From: Segetibacter sp. | GTDB lineage: Bacteria; Bacteroidota; Bacteroidia; Chitinophagales; Chitinophagaceae | NCBI RefSeq assembly: GCF_025963695.1 | Contig: NZ_JAOQAH010000028.1 | Coordinates: 1-64,000, forward strand | Direction: 5' to 3' | Length of the DNA stretch: 64,000 bases | The notes under the pieces: model-generated | What the model saw: only the letters and a program-made list of their open reading frames with translations | The model's database searches: none | What the model was told of the DNA's origin: nothing | Shown here: one piece after another, positions 7,338 through 15,771 of the stretch | Position numbering within the stretch: the first letter of the stretch is position 1 | Layout: each line of letters starts with the position of its first letter | Translations under genes and position numbers: made by a program

Positions 7338-9245
7338 ATGGCTAAAGGAAGTATCAGGGTGCAAACGGAAAACATTTTTCCGATCATTAAAAAATTCTTG
7401 TATAGTGATCACGAAATTTTTGTGCGTGAATTGGTAAGTAACGCGGTGGATGCCTCCCGCAAGTTGAAAACGTTGTCGTCAATTGGTGAAGCGAAAGGTG
7501 ACCTCGGTGATTTGAGAATCGACGTTGAACTTGACGTTAAGGAAAAGACTCTAAGCATTATTGACCGCGGTGTTGGTATGACACAGGAAGAAGTTGATAA
7601 ATACCTTAACCAGGTTGCTTTTAGCGGAGCGGAGGAATTTCTGAAAAAATATAAGGGCCAGAATGAGGAGAACATTATAGGAAAATTCGGTTTGGGTTTC
7701 TATAGTGCTTTCATGGTAAGTGAAAGAGTAGAAGTGTATACTAAAAGTTTTAAAGATGAGCCCGCGACTTATTGGAGTTGTGATGGCAGTCCGGAGTTTG
7801 AATTATACTCAATTGAAAAGCCTGACAGGGGAACTAAAATTGTATTACACATAAACGAAGAAAGTAAGGAGTTTTTAGATGCCGACAGAATTAAAGGAAT
7901 TCTAACCAAGTTTTGTCGCTTTCTTCCTGTTCCCATTTATTTCATTGATAAAAATGCCGTAACAGAAGATAAAGAAAAAGAGGGTGCGGAAGAAGAAAAG
8001 CCAATTAATAATACTACTCCCGCCTGGACAAAAAAGCCGGCAGATTTAAGCAAAGAGGATTACGAAAACTTCTATAAAGAACTGTATCCTTTTGGAGAGA
8101 CTCCTTTGTTTTGGATTCATCTTAACGTAGACTATCCGTTCAACCTTACAGGTATTTTATACTTCCCTAAAATTAAACAGAGCTACGAAATTCAGAAGGA
8201 TAAAATACAGTTGTACAGTAACCAGGTGTTTGTAACGGATGAGGTTAAAGATATTGTTCCTGAATTTTTAATGCTGTTGCATGGTGTAATTGATAGCCCT
8301 GATATTCCATTAAACGTTAGCCGTAGCTACTTACAAGGCGATCCTAACGTAAAGAAAATAAATGCACACATAACTAAAAAGGTTGCTGACAAACTTGAAG
8401 AAATATTCAGAAACGAAAGACCATCATTTGAAGAAAAATGGGAGAGCCTGGGACTTTTTGTTAAGTACGGCATGATGACAGACGATAAGTTCCTGGATAA
8501 GGCAAACAAGTTTTTGGTAATGGAGGACGCTCTTGAGCAAGACGGTAAAAAGAAGTTTTATACACTTGATGAGTATAAAATGGAAGCTGAAACTTTGCAA
8601 AAAAATAAAGATGGTAAAGTTGTTGTTTTATATACCACTGACCCCGTACAACAAGATGCTTATATACAGTCAGCGCAACGCAAGGGTTATAAGGTTATAA
8701 AGATGGAAACTTTAGTTGATGCTGCATTTATAAATCAGATGGAAACAAAATGGGAGAATGTACAATTTACCCGTGTAGATGCTGACATTACTGAGAATTT
8801 GATTGATAAGAATGAGGAACAATCGAGCGTACTGAGTAAAGAGGAAGAAGAGAAACTAAGGGGCCTTTTTGGAATACAAATTCCTGAATTACATGTGACA
8901 GTGGAGGTAAAGGGGTTAAGTACTGATGCACCTCCGGTTGTTGCTACCCGGCCAGAATTTATGCGTCGTATGAAAGACATGGGGGCAATGGGTGGTGGTA
9001 TGGCGAGCTGGTATGCAAACATGCCTGATGAAGTAACCCTGACAGTAAACGGAAACCACAAAATTTACCAGGCGTTATTGAAGGAGGACGATACACAGAT
9101 GCAGGAAAAACAGGTTAAAAACCTTGCAGACCTTGCCTTGCTTGGACAGGGATTACTAAAGGGGAATGCACTTACTTCATTTATTAATCGTAGTGTGGAA
9201 TTGATGCAGGGAGAAAAGAAATCAGATCTTGTTATTGAAGCCTAG
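7338..9245 (+). CDS. htpG: Chaperone protein HtpG (Hsp90)
   Basis: 635 residues, as usual for bacterial Hsp90. The N-terminal GHKL ATPase has the family motifs: LYSDHEIFVRELVSNAVDAS (about 22-41), DRGVGMT (about 76-82) and a glycine-rich lid motif IGKFGLGFYS (about 114-123). The middle domain has DYPFNLTGILYFP and the conserved NVSRSYLQGD (about 323-332). The C-terminal dimerisation domain ends without an MEEVD tail, as expected in bacteria. An acidic insert (EDKEKEGAEEEKP, about 210-224) lies between the N and middle domains. Cytosolic ATP-dependent chaperone, transcribed alone with its own terminator. Confidence 0.98.
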   Translation: MAKGSIRVQTENIFPIIKKFLYSDHEIFVRELVSNAVDASRKLKTLSSIGEAKGDLGDLRIDVELDVKEKTLSIIDRGVGMTQEEVDKYLNQVAFSGAEEFLKKYKGQNEENIIGKFGLGFYSAFMVSERVEVYTKSFKDEPATYWSCDGSPEFELYSIEKPDRGTKIVLHINEESKEFLDADRIKGILTKFCRFLPVPIYFIDKNAVTEDKEKEGAEEEKPINNTTPAWTKKPADLSKEDYENFYKELYPFGETPLFWIHLNVDYPFNLTGILYFPKIKQSYEIQKDKIQLYSNQVFVTDEVKDIVPEFLMLLHGVIDSPDIPLNVSRSYLQGDPNVKKINAHITKKVADKLEEIFRNERPSFEEKWESLGLFVKYGMMTDDKFLDKANKFLVMEDALEQDGKKKFYTLDEYKMEAETLQKNKDGKVVVLYTTDPVQQDAYIQSAQRKGYKVIKMETLVDAAFINQMETKWENVQFTRVDADITENLIDKNEEQSSVLSKEEEEKLRGLFGIQIPELHVTVEVKGLSTDAPPVVATRPEFMRRMKDMGAMGGGMASWYANMPDEVTLTVNGNHKIYQALLKEDDTQMQEKQVKNLADLALLGQGLLKGNALTSFINRSVELMQGEKKSDLVIEA

Positions 9246-9260
9246 TAACATAATTGTCAA

Positions 9261-9296
9261 GAAAAAGCCGTCTCAAAATTATGAGCGGCTTTTTCA
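9261..9296 (+). terminator. Terminator of htpG
   Basis: GAAAAAGCCG pairs with CGGCTTTTTC, with a further CTCA/TGAG pairing inside, followed by T-rich sequence. It lies 16 bases after the htpG stop. Confidence 0.88.
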
Positions 9297-9426
9297 TTTT
9301 TACCAAATTCTGAATATTTTTCCTCCGGTTCAATCTTTCCTTATGCGGTTCGCACAAGATATGGGAAGGAATAATAAGACCCTACCTGTAACCTGATAGC
9401 AACGATTTTGTATGATGAGGTTACAT

Positions 9427-9453
9427 AAAAAAAGCACCTGATAAGGATGCTTT
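9427..9453 (-). terminator. Terminator of the small acidic protein gene
   Basis: On the minus strand AAAGCA pairs with TGCTTT, with an inner CC/GG pair, followed by seven T. It lies about 45 bases after the stop of the gene at 9496-9771. Confidence 0.75.
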
Positions 9454-9495
9454 ATAGAAATTATTCTTGTATTACCGGTAATCTTGGGTTTGGTC

Positions 9496-9771
9496 CTAGT
9501 CCTGTTGATCGTTTGCACCTTCAACAATGACGGGTAATTCTTCATCCAAATTACCCTCGCCAACTAATCCTTCATTGCGCATTTCGCCGTCACCAATATT
9601 TGTAACTCCATCTTTCTTAGGCTTGTCTACATCATAATAATGATCCTTCTCATTCGTCTTATCGTTCTCAAACTCTTGCTTAGACTGTAATACCCCATCT
9701 CCGGCGAAAATTCTACTTGTATCGTTTTTTGCTCCTAAAGCTTCTTCAGCAGCATTCTGTTCTTCGTTCAT
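9496..9771 (-). CDS. Small acidic hypothetical protein
   Basis: 91 residues when started at the ATG at 9771 (MNEEQNAAEEALG). An upstream in-frame extension to 9855 looks like AT-rich leader and has no better start. The protein is strongly acidic and hydrophilic, rich in Glu, Asp, Asn and Gly, with no signal peptide, membrane segment or Cys. It is probably disordered. It ends GANDQQD. I do not recognise a family. It has its own terminator, which supports it being a real gene. Confidence 0.7.
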   Translation of the reverse strand: MNEEQNAAEEALGAKNDTSRIFAGDGVLQSKQEFENDKTNEKDHYYDVDKPKKDGVTNIGDGEMRNEGLVGEGNLDEELPVIVEGANDQQD

Positions 9772-9969
9772 TATTATAAGTTTTAAAATTTCTCTTATGG
9801 TTACCAAAGTTGTGCCACGAGCATAAAAGTAAATTTTGAATAATACTACATACAATCCTATATTAAACCTCTATGGCCGTTTGATTCAGGGTAAATAAGC
9901 AGAAGCAATGGCAGGAAAATTGCACTTCTGCTTCTATTCACTATTATCTCAAACAATCATTCTACAATT

Positions 9970-10284
9970 ATGACACTTCATCCAAATGAATTTCCGATTA
10001 CTATCCAGGCGTTTGACATAAGTGACAATAAAGAGTTTTTTGTTGCAGAGCAGATTGTAAATAGTCAACAAGAAGTAGAAACCTTTTCTAACAGGTACGC
10101 AGGTAAGGTAATAAAGGCAAAGGCACTATCATCAACCGAGAAAAGTACCACTGTTACCAAGACCCGCAAGAGCACAGGATCAGGTTTGAGAGTTTTTCTC
10201 TTGATTTTAATTATTCTGATTATTCTGATAGCAGTCGGTTTTTACACAGGTTGGATACAGAGAAATACAGGTATTTCACTATAA
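9970..10284 (+). CDS. Small C-terminally anchored membrane protein
   Basis: 104 residues. Residues 1-50 look like a short soluble domain (ITIQAFDISDNKEFFVAEQIV). A Thr/Lys/Ser-rich linker (about 51-72) leads to one strongly hydrophobic helix (VFLLILIILIILIAVGFYTGW, about 75-95) and a nine-residue tail. The topology suggests a protein anchored in the inner membrane with its N-terminal part in the cytoplasm. Family unknown; the function cannot be inferred from sequence or neighbours. Confidence 0.7.
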   Translation: MTLHPNEFPITIQAFDISDNKEFFVAEQIVNSQQEVETFSNRYAGKVIKAKALSSTEKSTTVTKTRKSTGSGLRVFLLILIILIILIAVGFYTGWIQRNTGISL

Positions 10285-10365
10285 AGTACAGGTGTAGCCT
10301 TAATGATAACTAGACTTATTGTTGATGGGTCCGTTCTCATTCAACCCAATTAAAAACAGCGTCAG

Positions 10366-10662
10366 TCACTTAGAATTGTCTGCTAAAAAAGCTTGTACTA
10401 ATTTTTCCCATTCATCATTCAAACTATCCGAAGGTCTTGTCTTTCCTGCACGGTTATACCAGTAATCCGCATTCCAGATATCACCTTCTTTTCTATGCAG
10501 ATAGGCATGTACCCAACACGCCTTTTTATCGTCTAAATCATCCACCAGGTTATGCGCCGACTTCCAGTTGTCTTTCGCATCGAACCATAATGCTTTCAGG
10601 TAAACCGATAATTCGGGTGGTGAGTTTCCTCTTAAACTTTCGGTGAAGGTTGATAAATGCAT
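10366..10662 (-). CDS. Conserved hypothetical protein, short helical repeat type
   Basis: 98 residues, mostly helical by composition. It resembles a small conserved bacterial family I remember from annotated genomes, in which the central block LHRKEGDIWNADYWYNRAG (about 56-74) is the best conserved part. Before it is an ALWFDAKDNWKSAHNLV segment similar to a TPR/Sel1 helix pair. There is no signal peptide. Function unknown. It is convergent with the preceding small membrane protein. Confidence 0.8.
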   Translation of the reverse strand: MHLSTFTESLRGNSPPELSVYLKALWFDAKDNWKSAHNLVDDLDDKKACWVHAYLHRKEGDIWNADYWYNRAGKTRPSDSLNDEWEKLVQAFLADNSK

Positions 10663-10895
10663 ACGCTAGGTTTATTTCTAAAGATAAAACTCAGTAGTCA
10701 GAAAAGATCTCAATGGTTATTAAAAAGATCTGTTTAATTGAGGGATATGTAGCGCCGACAGTTATAGTTGAGATATTGGCTTAAAATACGGTACGAAAGG
10801 CTACATTTTCTGATACCTGCTGACGCGGGGTAAGAGACGGTAACAATTACAATGGTTCAGTTTTTATGAATTAATATATTAAGACAGGTTTTATT

Positions 10896-11648
10896 ATGGT
10901 TCTATTACTGCACTTTCTGATTTTTATTGCTTTTTCTATTACCACCTTTGGCCAGTTGATTGTAAATGTTGAAAATAGCAGAATTCAGTCAGATACAACA
11001 GGCTGGAATGGTAGTGTTGGAACTTCCTTTTCTTATAGCAAAAATGTGCAACAAATTCTTAATATCAATGCAACTGCGCATGTGCAATACAAAACGGAAA
11101 AAGATTTATACCTTCTGTTAGCCAATTATAACAGGCTTACCAATTTTAATCAGCAGTTGCTTAACAACGTATTTTACCACTTAAGGTACAATCGAAAGCT
11201 AGGAAAAGTAGTACGGTGGGAAGCATTTACCCAGTGGCAGCAAAACAGGATTAGCAATATTGATTTGAGGGCTTTGTTTGGTACAGGACCCCGGTTTAAA
11301 GTACACGAGGATAAGAAATTTAGAATATATTCGGCTGCTTTAGCCATGTATGAATACGAGGTTGACCGCGATCCTAGAGTAGTGCTTCATGATATTCGAA
11401 GTGACAATTATGTTTCTTTTACCTTTAAGCCAAATCCTGTTTTTGATGTAACAAGTACTACTTTTTATCAGCCGCTTTTTAAGCAGTTTAGTGATTTTCG
11501 AATACTGAATCAGATTGTATTTAACATTAAAGCAACGCGGCATTTTTCCATCTCTACCAACTGGGATTATTCTTATGACTCCTTTCCTGCGCTCGGTACT
11601 CCGAACGTAAATTTTACTATCACAAACGGTTTTAGTTATACCTTTTGA
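10896..11648 (+). CDS. DUF481-type outer membrane beta-barrel protein
   Basis: 250 residues. A signal peptide (about 1-19, LHFLIFIAFSITTFGQ) is followed by alternating polar/hydrophobic strands typical of a small beta-barrel, ending in an aromatic residue (GFSYTF). The strand content and motifs such as WEAFTQWQQNRISNIDLRALFGTGPRF fit DUF481 (YdiY-like) proteins. The likely place is the outer membrane; the cargo or role is unknown. The following lipoprotein gene lies 118 bases downstream on the same strand and may share its transcript. Confidence 0.85.
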   Translation: MVLLLHFLIFIAFSITTFGQLIVNVENSRIQSDTTGWNGSVGTSFSYSKNVQQILNINATAHVQYKTEKDLYLLLANYNRLTNFNQQLLNNVFYHLRYNRKLGKVVRWEAFTQWQQNRISNIDLRALFGTGPRFKVHEDKKFRIYSAALAMYEYEVDRDPRVVLHDIRSDNYVSFTFKPNPVFDVTSTTFYQPLFKQFSDFRILNQIVFNIKATRHFSISTNWDYSYDSFPALGTPNVNFTITNGFSYTF

Positions 11649-11766
11649 CCGTTAATTGCACTATATGTTCGGGGTTTTAATTACATACTTACCCTCATAA
11701 GTATTACGATGGAGGAATAAGTTTTGCACCTTCAATTTTTTGAATAAATACGTATTATACACTGTT

Positions 11767-12714
11767 ATGATAAAATTAATTCCTCTTATTTTTCTTGTTT
11801 TTCTAATGGGTTGTTCCATCTCGCCTAAAAAAGAAAGTCCGTTGATCGTAAAAACGATCTTACCTAAAGAATTAAAGGAAATATCAGGAATTACTTCGGT
11901 AGGAGACGACCTGTGGGTGATAACAGACAAACCTAAGTCAAGAGTTTTTAAGCTGAGTGCTCAAGGCAGGCTTTTACAAATTGTAAATGTTTCAAATGTT
12001 GAAGCAACAGATGTTGAAGCAATTGCTTCTGACGCTACTTTTATTTATTTGGCAGATGTTGGTGATAATATGGGAGATAGGGTAGAGCGAAAAGTTATTA
12101 GAATTGCTATTGCAAGCATTCCTGCAGGAGAGGAAGTTGAGATAACTGGTGAGACAATTGAATTTACTTTTCCAAACGAGGTTGTAGTGGAAAGCAAGAA
12201 GCAAAATAACTACGACTGTGAATCCATGTTAAGCTTCAAAGACTCCTTGTATTTTTTTACAAAGGACAGAGAAGATAAGGAAACTAAATTGTATGCTATT
12301 CCTAAAGCTCCTGGTAAGTATGCAGCCCGGTATATCAATACTTTTAATAGTGAAGGACTAATTACAGATGCCGCGTTAAACAAGGCAGGTAATGAACTAG
12401 CGCTACTTGGATACCGCAAGGGTCATACTTTCCCGTTTATTTATTTATTCAACGATTTCCGGGGAGAAAATTTTTTTTCCGGCAAACATCAAAAGATTGA
12501 GCTGGCCGATAAAAACTGGGATTGGCAACTGGAAGGAATAGCTTATGGCAACAACAACAATCTCTACTTTTCGTGCGAGGAAACCAAGGAGGTGACGGCC
12601 ACCTTATATGGAATAAACAGGAGTAGCCTTTTTAAATTAGCAAAACAGAAAAAAGAGAAGAAAAAGACTAAAGATAAAGAGGAGACAAGTGAAGATGAGC
12701 GTTTGAAAAGGTAG
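11767..12714 (+). CDS. Lipoprotein with SdiA-regulated/beta-propeller-like domain
   Basis: Started at ATG 11767, the protein has a short lipoprotein signal: MIKLIPLIFLVFLMG, then the lipobox Cys at residue 16. An ATG at 11740 would add nine residues and is less likely. The mature part has repeated blade-like strands (LKEISGITSVGDDLWVITD, ATDVEAIASDATFIYLADVGDN, YDCESMLSFKDSLYFFTKD, WQLEGIAYGNNNNLYFSCEE). These resemble SdiA-regulated or esterase-like six-bladed propellers. The last 25 residues are a highly charged Lys/Glu tail. Probably anchored in the outer or inner membrane facing the periplasm; the ligand is unknown. Confidence 0.82.
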   Translation: MIKLIPLIFLVFLMGCSISPKKESPLIVKTILPKELKEISGITSVGDDLWVITDKPKSRVFKLSAQGRLLQIVNVSNVEATDVEAIASDATFIYLADVGDNMGDRVERKVIRIAIASIPAGEEVEITGETIEFTFPNEVVVESKKQNNYDCESMLSFKDSLYFFTKDREDKETKLYAIPKAPGKYAARYINTFNSEGLITDAALNKAGNELALLGYRKGHTFPFIYLFNDFRGENFFSGKHQKIELADKNWDWQLEGIAYGNNNNLYFSCEETKEVTATLYGINRSSLFKLAKQKKEKKKTKDKEETSEDERLKR

Positions 12715-13095
12715 ATCTTCTCATTCTTACTAAAACAATTTATCTAAACCGCATCGGCCTTATTACTCTTCCTTTTTGGGCCATGCCCCATTCTCTTCTT
12801 ACGCTAATTCATCCCGCAAATCTTATTTAATCTGCTCTCAATACGTGAGAGGTGATAGTAATATGAACCGGTGCGTTCTGCCGCTGGCAGGTTTATAAGC
12901 CGCAACAAATTCTGTAGTAGGTGGCAAGTAGGAATTTTACGAGAAACGCTCTAGCCCTATTGCTTCTCTCATTAAAGAAAACTATTTTTAGTTCCAGGGA
13001 TCTATTACTTTCTTTTTAAGATAATAAGAAGCTAACGGTCCTTTTTGATGCCTCGTCTTAACGCTAGTTTTATTAACCTACTAACTGCAAAAGAA
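12715..13095. other. Intergenic, no gene seen
   Basis: About 380 bases, mixed composition, stops in all frames. No strong hairpin, repeat copy or promoter match stands out. An in-frame extension of the next gene up to 13048 is possible. Confidence 0.5.
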
Positions 13096-13515
13096 ATGGA
13101 AATTAAAGTTGTACGTTCTGTTCGTAATGAAAATTCAACATTTGGAAAAATGTTTATGAACAACGAGTTCTACGCATACACCTGCGAGGATAAAGTGAGA
13201 AACCTAAAGGGAGATAAGAGTAAAAAGATATACGGAAAAACAGCAATTGATGCTGGTCGTTACGAAGTAGTATTAAGCTACAGCGAACATTTTAAAAAGT
13301 ACCTTCCATTATTGTTGAATGTTCCTTGCTTTCAAGGTATTAGAATACACGGAGGAAATACTTCAGAAGACTCCCTCGGCTGCATTTTAATTGGTGCGAA
13401 CGGTGATTTAAAAAGTTGCATCTCTAATTGCGCAAGCAAGGTAAATAACCTTGTGTCGATATTAAAAGGAGTAGAAAAAAAGGAAAAAACCTGGATAGAA
13501 ATAGTTGAGGAATAA
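13096..13515 (+). CDS. DUF5675 family protein
   Basis: 139 residues from ATG 13096 (MEIKVVRSV). An upstream ATG at 13048 would add 16 residues that look unlike the family. The conserved features are an N-terminal STFGKMF segment, YTCEDKVR, the GKTAIDAGRYEV motif, and the central FQGIRIHGGNTSEDSLGCILIG block with His, Ser, Gly and Cys arranged like an L,D-transpeptidase-type active site. DUF5675 members are frequent in phages and integrative elements, but I see no other mobile gene here. A role in cell-wall processing is only inferred. Confidence 0.85.
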   Translation: MEIKVVRSVRNENSTFGKMFMNNEFYAYTCEDKVRNLKGDKSKKIYGKTAIDAGRYEVVLSYSEHFKKYLPLLLNVPCFQGIRIHGGNTSEDSLGCILIGANGDLKSCISNCASKVNNLVSILKGVEKKEKTWIEIVEE

Positions 13516-13985
13516 GTTCTATTATTCAGTCGCATAAATTATCCCACCATTGGCTATTTCAATTAGCCGGATTATTCTTTCAATTAATTATTTTTCTACT
13601 ACTGAGCAGAAGTAGTTTTTAGTCTTAGCGTTTGAACTGCCTCTTATTTTTGTTTCTACTTGCGCACTTCTTCTCCTATTTTTCTTCTTCTAATAAAGAT
13701 TTTAAATTGTCTTACTTGAAATAACACAAGTGCAAGCAATTTTTCTTTTAGAAAGTAAAAACTCTTTTTGCTGTATTAATTGTAGTGCTTCACTTATTAC
13801 TCGCTGCAAATAATAAATACGTATCCCTTTAGATGATATTGTTTTGTTTTAGATTTGGGAAGTAACTGAACGACATGTTTTAGTTAGGGGGCTTTTCTTA
13901 TAGTTTCAATGGCGTAGAATTAACTTTGAGTATAAAAGCATCTACACACAGAACGGTGATCAATTTTAAATAAAAAGTAAAAATT
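13516..13985. other. Intergenic region upstream of the sugar-catabolism cluster
   Basis: 470 bases, very AT-rich, with stops in all frames. The only recognisable element is the TAACTTTG box at 13921. No regulator gene lies here. Confidence 0.5.
13921..13928 (+). promoter_or_regulatory. Bacteroidota-type -7 box for the sugar-catabolism genes
   Basis: TAACTTTG matches the TAnnTTTG consensus, 57 bases before the ATG of the first dehydrogenase. No clear -33 TTG is at the standard spacing, so the call is tentative. Confidence 0.45.
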
Positions 13986-14744
13986 ATGTTTAGCCTTCAG
14001 AATAAGCAGGCAGTTATAACAGGTGCGGGAAGTGGAATAGGTAGGGCAGTTGCTGAATTATTTGTGGCGCAAGGTGCCGTAGTCCACGCAGTTGATTTGA
14101 ATGCAGAAGCTCTAAGCGCATTTGAAGCTGAAGCGAAAGTAGGCGCTATAAAAACTTATGCTTGTGATGTAACAAATCAAAAGCAGGTAAACAAGATATT
14201 CGCTGAAATTGGGGTAATAGACATTCTTGTCAACAGTGCGGGCATTTCGCATATTGGTAATGCAGGTAATACTGAGGAGGCTGACTTTGAAAGGGTATTT
14301 AATGTGAATGTAAAAGGCGTTTACAATTGCCTTCATGAAGCTATTCCTGTAATGCAACAGGGTGGCGGTGGAGTAATAATTAATCTTGCTTCTATTGCAG
14401 GCAGTATTGGTTTGTCTGATCGCTTTGCTTACTCTATGAGCAAGGGGGCCGTTTACGCTATGACGTTGTCTGTAGCTAAGGATTACATAAAAAACGGCAT
14501 TCGTTGCAACTGTGTATCTCCTGCTCGTGTTCATACCCCGTTTGTGGATGGCTTTCTGAAAAAGAACTATCCTGGTAAAGAGGAGGAAATGTTTGAAAAG
14601 CTAAGTAAAGCCCAGCCAATTGGCCGAATGGGAACGCCGCGGGAAATTGCTCATCTTATCTTGTATTTGTCTTCTGATGAGGCTTCTTTTATTACAGGGA
14701 GCGACTACCCGATTGATGGGGGTGCTATAAAACTAAACAACTAA
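13986..14744 (+). CDS. SDR-family oxidoreductase, likely 2-keto-3-deoxy-L-fuconate (or -rhamnonate) dehydrogenase
   Basis: 252-residue classical short-chain dehydrogenase. The cofactor motif TGAGSGIG is at residues 12-19, with Asp37 (VDLN) after the second strand suggesting NAD preference. NSAG is at 83-86, and the catalytic Ser136, Tyr149 and Lys153 (YSMSK) are intact. The C-terminal ITGSDYPIDGG is typical. The next gene, 16 bases downstream, encodes an FAH-family hydrolase. In the non-phosphorylating L-fucose and L-rhamnose pathways a dehydrogenase of this type oxidises 2-keto-3-deoxy-sugar acid to the 2,4-diketo acid, which the FAH hydrolase then splits. The substrate is therefore inferred from the neighbour, not from active-site residues. 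Confidence 0.85.
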   Translation: MFSLQNKQAVITGAGSGIGRAVAELFVAQGAVVHAVDLNAEALSAFEAEAKVGAIKTYACDVTNQKQVNKIFAEIGVIDILVNSAGISHIGNAGNTEEADFERVFNVNVKGVYNCLHEAIPVMQQGGGGVIINLASIAGSIGLSDRFAYSMSKGAVYAMTLSVAKDYIKNGIRCNCVSPARVHTPFVDGFLKKNYPGKEEEMFEKLSKAQPIGRMGTPREIAHLILYLSSDEASFITGSDYPIDGGAIKLNN

Positions 14745-14760
14745 CAATTAATACAGACAT

Positions 14761-15612
14761 ATGAAATTGGTACGATTCCTAAACGGTAGCCAGGTTAAGC
14801 AAGGGGTAATGATAAATGAAGACTTGTACAATGCATCTTCTTTTGGAGAGGACTATGATGAAAAATTTTTCGAGAATGACGGCCTGGGTCGGTTGGAACA
14901 ATTTATAAATGAAAATAAGCTAGAAAAATTGGCTGCGGACACGCCATTAGCAAGTCCTGTAGGCAGGCCTTCTAAGATAATTTGTATCGGTTTAAATTAC
15001 ATAGATCATGCACGCGAAACCAATGCCACCCCTCCTTCTGAGCCTGTTATTTTTCTAAAGTCAACCTCTGCTTTGTGTGGTCCTAATGACGATGTTATCA
15101 TGCCCAAAAATTCAAAGAAAACAGACTGGGAAGTTGAGTTGGCGGTGGTAATTGGTAAGAGAGCAAGTTATGTTGAAGAAGCTGAGGCTATGGATTATGT
15201 AGCGGGATATTGCCTGCACAACGACATTAGCGAGCGAGAGTTTCAATTAGAAAGAGGTGGTACGTGGGATAAGGGAAAGGGGTGCGATACGTTTGCTCCT
15301 TTGGGTCCCTGGCTTGTTACAAAAGACGAAATAAAGGATGTAGGAAACCTGCGCCTTTGGTTGAAGTTGAACGGCAAAATGATGCAGGATGGCACTACCG
15401 CTAATCTAATTTTTAATGTACCCTTTGTTGTGGCATATGTTAGTCAGTACATGACGTTGCTTCCCGGAGATATTATTTCTACCGGTACACCTGCAGGTGT
15501 TGGGTTGGGAATGAACCCTCAATTGTATTTGAAAGAGGGTGATGTGATGGAACTGGGCATTGACGGGTTAGGAACTTCAAGACAGACTGTGAGGGCGTAT
15601 ACTGCAAAATAA
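14761..15612 (+). CDS. Fumarylacetoacetate hydrolase family protein, likely 2,4-diketo-3-deoxy-L-fuconate hydrolase
   Basis: 283 residues with the FAH/MhpD fold. The signature IICIGLNYIDHARE is at about 73-86. Metal ligands are visible as Glu124 and Glu126 (DWEVELAVVIG) and Asp155 (HNDISERE). The C-terminal GDIISTGTPAGVGLG is also conserved. The family cleaves C-C bonds of 2,4-diketo acids; the sugar-acid members yield pyruvate plus lactate (from deoxy sugars) or glycolate. Tight linkage to the preceding SDR supports this rather than tyrosine breakdown, as no homogentisate or maleylacetoacetate gene is nearby. The operon seems to continue after a 160-base gap that holds a repeat copy. Confidence 0.9.
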   Translation: MKLVRFLNGSQVKQGVMINEDLYNASSFGEDYDEKFFENDGLGRLEQFINENKLEKLAADTPLASPVGRPSKIICIGLNYIDHARETNATPPSEPVIFLKSTSALCGPNDDVIMPKNSKKTDWEVELAVVIGKRASYVEEAEAMDYVAGYCLHNDISEREFQLERGGTWDKGKGCDTFAPLGPWLVTKDEIKDVGNLRLWLKLNGKMMQDGTTANLIFNVPFVVAYVSQYMTLLPGDIISTGTPAGVGLGMNPQLYLKEGDVMELGIDGLGTSRQTVRAYTAK

Positions 15613-15649
15613 GTATTGAGCGTCGGCAAGAAAAGCTCAATAAAGAATA

Positions 15650-15684
15650 ACAAGTACAAGGGAGTGACACAAGGATGTTGAATA
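15650..15684 (+). repeat. Dispersed intergenic repeat, GTGACAC version
   Basis: GTACAAGGGAGTGACACAA then GGATGTTGAATAC. Apart from one or two bases it is the same as the right arm of the element at 46828-46854, and the similarity continues upstream (AGAATAA before the repeat at both sites). It sits between two genes that are probably co-transcribed. Confidence 0.85.
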
Positions 15685-15771
15685 CAGTTTTAAAAGCTCG
15701 TCTACAAAAAATGACATAAGCTTTCGAAGGGCTGACGATTACTTTTTTATTAATGCCATAAACGATTTTAA

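Noticed and set aside
13096..13515. Prophage or integrative element marked by DUF5675
   Set aside because: No integrase, structural or holin genes and no attachment-site repeats around it.
13986..15612. Tyrosine/homogentisate breakdown because of the FAH-family protein
   Set aside because: No homogentisate dioxygenase or isomerase nearby; the sugar-acid branch of the family fits the linked SDR better.
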